In this document: positions 58,960-62,147 of the stretch, piece by piece
How positions within the stretch are numbered: position 1 is the first letter of the stretch
How the letters are laid out: each line of letters opens with the position of its first letter
From: Acidocella sp.
GTDB lineage: Bacteria > Pseudomonadota > Alphaproteobacteria > Acetobacterales > Acetobacteraceae
Reading direction: 5' to 3'
DNA: 62,147 nt
Assembly: GCA_029077825.1 (NCBI GenBank)
Contig: JAQNCT010000011.1
Coordinates: forward strand, 1 to 62,147
Translations under genes and position numbers: made by a program
Notes under the pieces: generated by a model
Seen by the model: the letters and a program-made list of their open reading frames with translations, nothing else
Told to the model about the DNA's origin: nothing
The model's database searches: none

Positions 58960-60987
58960 TCAATTGTTCGCAACTTCAACACTCTGTATTTTGGTAGCCC
59001 GCACCGTACGCTTCACACTCGAGTCCCCCGGCACCGCATGCGCCGGGCGTTGCGAAACATTATGCGTGTCGGAAATCAAGGCACTCGGATGCCCGGTTTT
59101 TGCTGGGCTGGCTCCCGGGGGGGTTTCACCCAGTAGCTGATAAGCAAATGCGTTGGCGCCCGCAGGCAGCGGATGGCCCGGCCCGAGTGCTGCCTGCCCA
59201 GGTGGCGCGGCGGGGTTCATCGGCACTGTCAAGGAAGCGTCAAGGGCTGCCAGCGTGTCACCGGTAGCGGGTAGAATCCCCAGCATCGGGCCGATGCGGG
59301 CGATAATCCGGCCCACCGTGGGGGCCGCAATCACCCCGCCGGTGGTGAAGCCACCCGTGGTGGAGTCAGGATGCGGTTGCAGGACCAGCACGTAAATGAC
59401 GTATTGCGGGTCGTTCATCGGAAATGCCGCCATGAAGGAGGCGTTATTGGTATGCAGCAAATATTTGCCGTTCGGCCCGACCACTTGGGCGGTGCCGGTC
59501 TTGCCGCCCACCACATAACCCGGCACCGCGGCGTTTTTGCCGGTGCCCGACATCACCACGCCGGTCATCAGCTTGCGCATGATATCCGAGGTTTGCTGGC
59601 TCATCACCCGCACGCCGGTTGGCGGTGGATCATTCGGGTTCACCGCCAGCAAGGTGGGCTGATAGCGGATGCCGCCGTTTACAATCGGCAGCACACCGGT
59701 GATGAGATGCAACGGCGAGACCGCAATGCCGTTGCCGAACGAGACTGTCATGGTGGTGGAGAGGCCCCAGTTTTTGAACGAGGGGTATAAGGGCGGCTGG
59801 GCTTCCGGTAGTTGGATCGGGAGCTTATTAAAAAACCCCTGTTTTTGGTACCATTCCTGCTCAATGCGCGGCCCCAGAATGGTGGCGATCCGGGATGCGC
59901 CAATGTTGGAGGACACATCGAGAATATGCGGCACCGCCATCCACTCGTGGGCCGGCTCAAAATCAGTAATCGTGAATTTGCCAACATGCAGCGGGTGCGT
60001 GGTGTCAAAATAATCCCAGTAATGGATCATCCCAGAATCCAGCGCCATTGAGATGGTTTGCAGTTTGAACACGCTGCCTGGTTCGTAATTGCCGGTGACG
60101 CAACGGTTGAAGCGGCTGTCAGCGCTGGCGGTGCCAAGGGTGCTGGTGTCGTAATCCGGCAGGCTGACCATCGCCAGAACTTCACCGGTATGGGCGTTCA
60201 TCACGATGGCGCACCCGCCGGGGGATTGGAACTCCTTAAGGGCGGCAGCGAGTTCATCATGCACAATGCCCTCGATGCCGATGTCGATCGAGAGTGCCAG
60301 CGGTGCTGGGTTGGTGGTCAGGCGGGTTTGGAAGTAGGATTCCACCCCAGCCACACCTTTGCCGCCGAGATCGATGCCGCCCAGAATATGAGCGGCAAGG
60401 TCACCCTCGGGGTAGTGGCGTTTTTCACCATTTTCAAAATTGACGCCGGGGATGCCCAGCGCATTGACGGCAAGTTCCTCAGACGGGGTCAGGCGGCGGT
60501 CAAGATAGACAAAATCCTTACCAGAGGAGAGTTTTTTCTCAGTCGTTGCAACATCTAGCCCCGGCAATACGCTGGCGAGCTTGGCGGTGGCGGCTTGCGG
60601 GTCCAACACCTGTTTGGGGTCGGCATAGAGCTCGGCGCCTGGCAGCGAAACCGCCAAAATAGTGCCGTTGCGGTCAGTAATGCTGGCCCGGCCAGGTGCT
60701 GGCGGGGTGACAGCCAGCGTGGGTTGCATGGCATCGAGCACCGCTTGCGTCGGCAAAATGGGATGAATGACGGTGGCGAGGGTGAGTTTGGCGGCCAAAA
60801 CCACATACAACACGCCGAACAGCCCGGCGCACAGCAGCATCCGCTTGCGGGCTTTGTCCAATTGCGCACGGCGTTGCAAATCCGGCGCGGTGACGCGGAC
60901 ATGCTCCATCCGCAGCGTCGCGCCCTGCGCCGGGGCACCTTTACGGCGCGAGGGAGAGGGTGGTTCCGGGCGGAATGTGAGGGTCAA
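58960..60987 (-). CDS. ftsI: Septal transpeptidase FtsI (PBP3)
   Basis: 675 aa class B penicillin-binding protein cross-linking septal peptidoglycan. It has a basic, Pro-rich cytoplasmic tail, a membrane helix at about 49-70, and the PBP dimer domain (about 95-230). The transpeptidase domain has SVFK with the active Ser305, SSN near residue 365 and KTGT near 500. A Pro/Ala-rich tail of about 80 residues follows. The start is TTG at 60987, overlapping the ftsL stop as TTGA. An ATG at 60909 is an alternative that would keep the helix. Confidence 0.93.
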   Translation of the reverse strand: MTLTFRPEPPSPSRRKGAPAQGATLRMEHVRVTAPDLQRRAQLDKARKRMLLCAGLFGVLYVVLAAKLTLATVIHPILPTQAVLDAMQPTLAVTPPAPGRASITDRNGTILAVSLPGAELYADPKQVLDPQAATAKLASVLPGLDVATTEKKLSSGKDFVYLDRRLTPSEELAVNALGIPGVNFENGEKRHYPEGDLAAHILGGIDLGGKGVAGVESYFQTRLTTNPAPLALSIDIGIEGIVHDELAAALKEFQSPGGCAIVMNAHTGEVLAMVSLPDYDTSTLGTASADSRFNRCVTGNYEPGSVFKLQTISMALDSGMIHYWDYFDTTHPLHVGKFTITDFEPAHEWMAVPHILDVSSNIGASRIATILGPRIEQEWYQKQGFFNKLPIQLPEAQPPLYPSFKNWGLSTTMTVSFGNGIAVSPLHLITGVLPIVNGGIRYQPTLLAVNPNDPPPTGVRVMSQQTSDIMRKLMTGVVMSGTGKNAAVPGYVVGGKTGTAQVVGPNGKYLLHTNNASFMAAFPMNDPQYVIYVLVLQPHPDSTTGGFTTGGVIAAPTVGRIIARIGPMLGILPATGDTLAALDASLTVPMNPAAPPGQAALGPGHPLPAGANAFAYQLLGETPPGASPAKTGHPSALISDTHNVSQRPAHAVPGDSSVKRTVRATKIQSVEVANN

Positions 60988-61751
60988 TTATTTGACCCGT
61001 TGCCCGATAAAGGCCTGGGCGGCGGCAAATCAGCGGCCATTGCCAGAGCGGACACGTCACCGCCTGACGGCGGTGCTGAATGATAGACCGGTGGCGAGGC
61101 CGAATGATAGGCTGGCGGCGGCGCGACGTAGAACGAATGCACTGGGCGGGGCACCACATTATCGGCCAGTTGCGTGGACGCGACATGCGGCGGCACATGC
61201 GGGTGCGTGGTGAGCGATAGCTGATGCGGCTGGATGGCCGCGTGGTGCGGAACGACACTGGCCAGCTTGGCGGGAGCGTTGGATTTTGGCGCGGCGGGCG
61301 AAGACGCTGCTGCCAGCGCAGGAGCGGTTGTTGGGGTTGGGGCTGGGGGCGACACTGATTTAGATGGCGGTTGCGCTGGCGCTGCAACAGCAGGCAGCGG
61401 TGTGGTGGAGGCGACAACCGCTGGGGGCGGCACGGCCAGAAGGGGGGGCTCAGGCGCCACTTTGCTGGGTGGGGGCAGAATACTGCTCAGTGCCGCCAAA
61501 GTAACCATCTGCGCGGGTTTCACCGGCTGTAAATCGGTGAATTGCGCGGCCAACTGCTTTACCCTGGGTGGAGCGGTTTCCAACGCCCATTGGGCCTGCA
61601 AAACGCGGATGCGCTCCTGATCCAGCCTGGTTTGCTGCGCCACCGAGGCTAACTGGTCATCAAGCACCTGGGCACGGTGCTTGACCGCGAACATGTAAGC
61701 GCCGGAAACCGCCGCCAGGATCATGCTGAGCAGGGTTAACGGGCGGATCAT
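60984..61751 (-). CDS. ftsL: FtsL-like division protein with a long Pro/Ala-rich extension
   Basis: 255 aa, about twice the usual FtsL length. A short N-tail and membrane helix (about 5-25) are followed by a heptad coiled coil (about 28-75: [22 protein letters not shown] begins it). Then come about 180 residues rich in Pro, Ala, Val, Ser and His, with a repeated PPxYHSAxPP unit near the end. Position between rsmH and ftsI is the classic ftsL place. The extension should be periplasmic, and its role is unknown. It overlaps rsmH and ftsI by four bases each. Confidence 0.87.
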   Translation of the reverse strand: MIRPLTLLSMILAAVSGAYMFAVKHRAQVLDDQLASVAQQTRLDQERIRVLQAQWALETAPPRVKQLAAQFTDLQPVKPAQMVTLAALSSILPPPSKVAPEPPLLAVPPPAVVASTTPLPAVAAPAQPPSKSVSPPAPTPTTAPALAAASSPAAPKSNAPAKLASVVPHHAAIQPHQLSLTTHPHVPPHVASTQLADNVVPRPVHSFYVAPPPAYHSASPPVYHSAPPSGGDVSALAMAADLPPPRPLSGNGSNN

Positions 61752-62147
61752 GCCGCCAGCCTTTCCATGGCCCGCAGCTTGGCACTGCGCGCGCGGGGGT
61801 TGGCGCGGGCTTCGGCCTCAGAGGCCGTCACCGGGCTACCGGTGAGAAGCTTGAAATTAGGCTTCAAAGCCGGCTGCATGCTGGCCGGCGCATGGCGGGA
61901 CGCACCGGGCATGCGGCCAGAAGCTTCGGCCATGAAGCGTTTAACAATGCGGTCTTCCAACGAATGAAAGCTTACCACCACCAGGCGGCCACCCGGGCTC
62001 AACATGGATGCCGCCTGCATCAAAGCAGCTTCGATGTCGGACAATTCCTCGTTCACGGCGATCCGCAGCGCCTGAAAGCTACGTGTCGCTGGATCGATCC
62101 CCGATTTGTCGGGCCTTACATGGCTGCGTATCACACTCGCCAAATCT
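61748..62147 (-). CDS. rsmH: 16S rRNA m4C1402 methyltransferase RsmH (MraW), C-terminal part
   Basis: The gene is cut by the right edge, so only about the last 133 codons are seen. It methylates C1402 of 16S rRNA. The visible part has [41 protein letters not shown] and the C-terminal [15 protein letters not shown], all strong MraW marks. No start is in the window. The codons shown before the first ATG remain in frame to the edge. Overlap with ftsL is ATGA. Confidence 0.95.
   Translation of the reverse strand, partial: DLASVIRSHVRPDKSGIDPATRSFQALRIAVNEELSDIEAALMQAASMLSPGGRLVVVSFHSLEDRIVKRFMAEASGRMPGASRHAPASMQPALKPNFKLLTGSPVTASEAEARANPRARSAKLRAMERLAA

Overview
The window is about 62 kb of GC-rich chromosomal DNA from an alphaproteobacterium. 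It is probably a member of the Acetobacteraceae or a neighbouring Rhodospirillales group. This is inferred from gene content and order: a dcw cluster that ends in ftsZ and is followed by lpxC, a bamD-recN-ligA block, an efp-suhB-OmpA-MotA-like run, a small gene plus zapA plus 6S RNA, and meso-DAP-type peptidoglycan genes. No rRNA, tRNA, CRISPR array, intact transposase or integrase was seen.

Layout. 1-4.8 kb: end of an unknown gene, then bamD, recN and ligA on the + strand. 4.8-10.0 kb (- strand): a tightly overlapping six-gene cassette made of an active-looking sugar nucleotidyltransferase, a GDPD-like phosphodiesterase, a HAD phosphatase, a second nucleotidyltransferase-like protein that has lost its catalytic residues, a cupin, and a large TPR/glycosyltransferase-like protein. 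This is the best candidate here for an undescribed pathway, probably surface-glycan decoration. 10.0-15.5 kb (- strand): non-flagellar MotB/MotA/OmpA-like trio, suhB, efp and epmB, with epmA divergent. 16.6-28.8 kb: a lipoprotein, a fasciclin protein, thiE, a VIT-family transporter, fbaB, zapA, 6S RNA, a J-domain protein, 5-FCL, a DEAD-box helicase, rhodanese, cysK, an amidase, a SelD-type oxidoreductase and a CBS/CorC transporter. 28.9-31.7 kb: a GH17-GT2 beta-glucan synthase with a clear terminator.

31.7-34.2 kb is a small accessory patch with more AT-rich, atypical DNA. It holds clustered palindromes, a 38-codon remnant of a DNA cytosine methyltransferase, and an intact DUF2075 ATPase whose fused PD-(D/E)XK-like domain appears to lack its lysine. 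Hairpin and tandem repeats follow. It looks like the scar of a restriction or defence locus.

34.2-42.5 kb (+ strand): gor, class II DAHP synthase, NadE, a SWIM-SNF2 helicase and a sulfotransferase. 42.5-62.1 kb (- strand): lpxC, a KirBac channel, then the cell-division and wall cluster ftsZ-ftsA-ftsQ-ddl-murB-murC-murG-ftsW-murD-mraY-murF-murE-ftsI-ftsL-rsmH (the last cut by the window edge). Most junctions in this cluster overlap by 1 to 13 bases, so it is probably translationally coupled. Start codons were re-chosen where the longest frame ran into a neighbour. All family calls come from reading motifs, not from searches.
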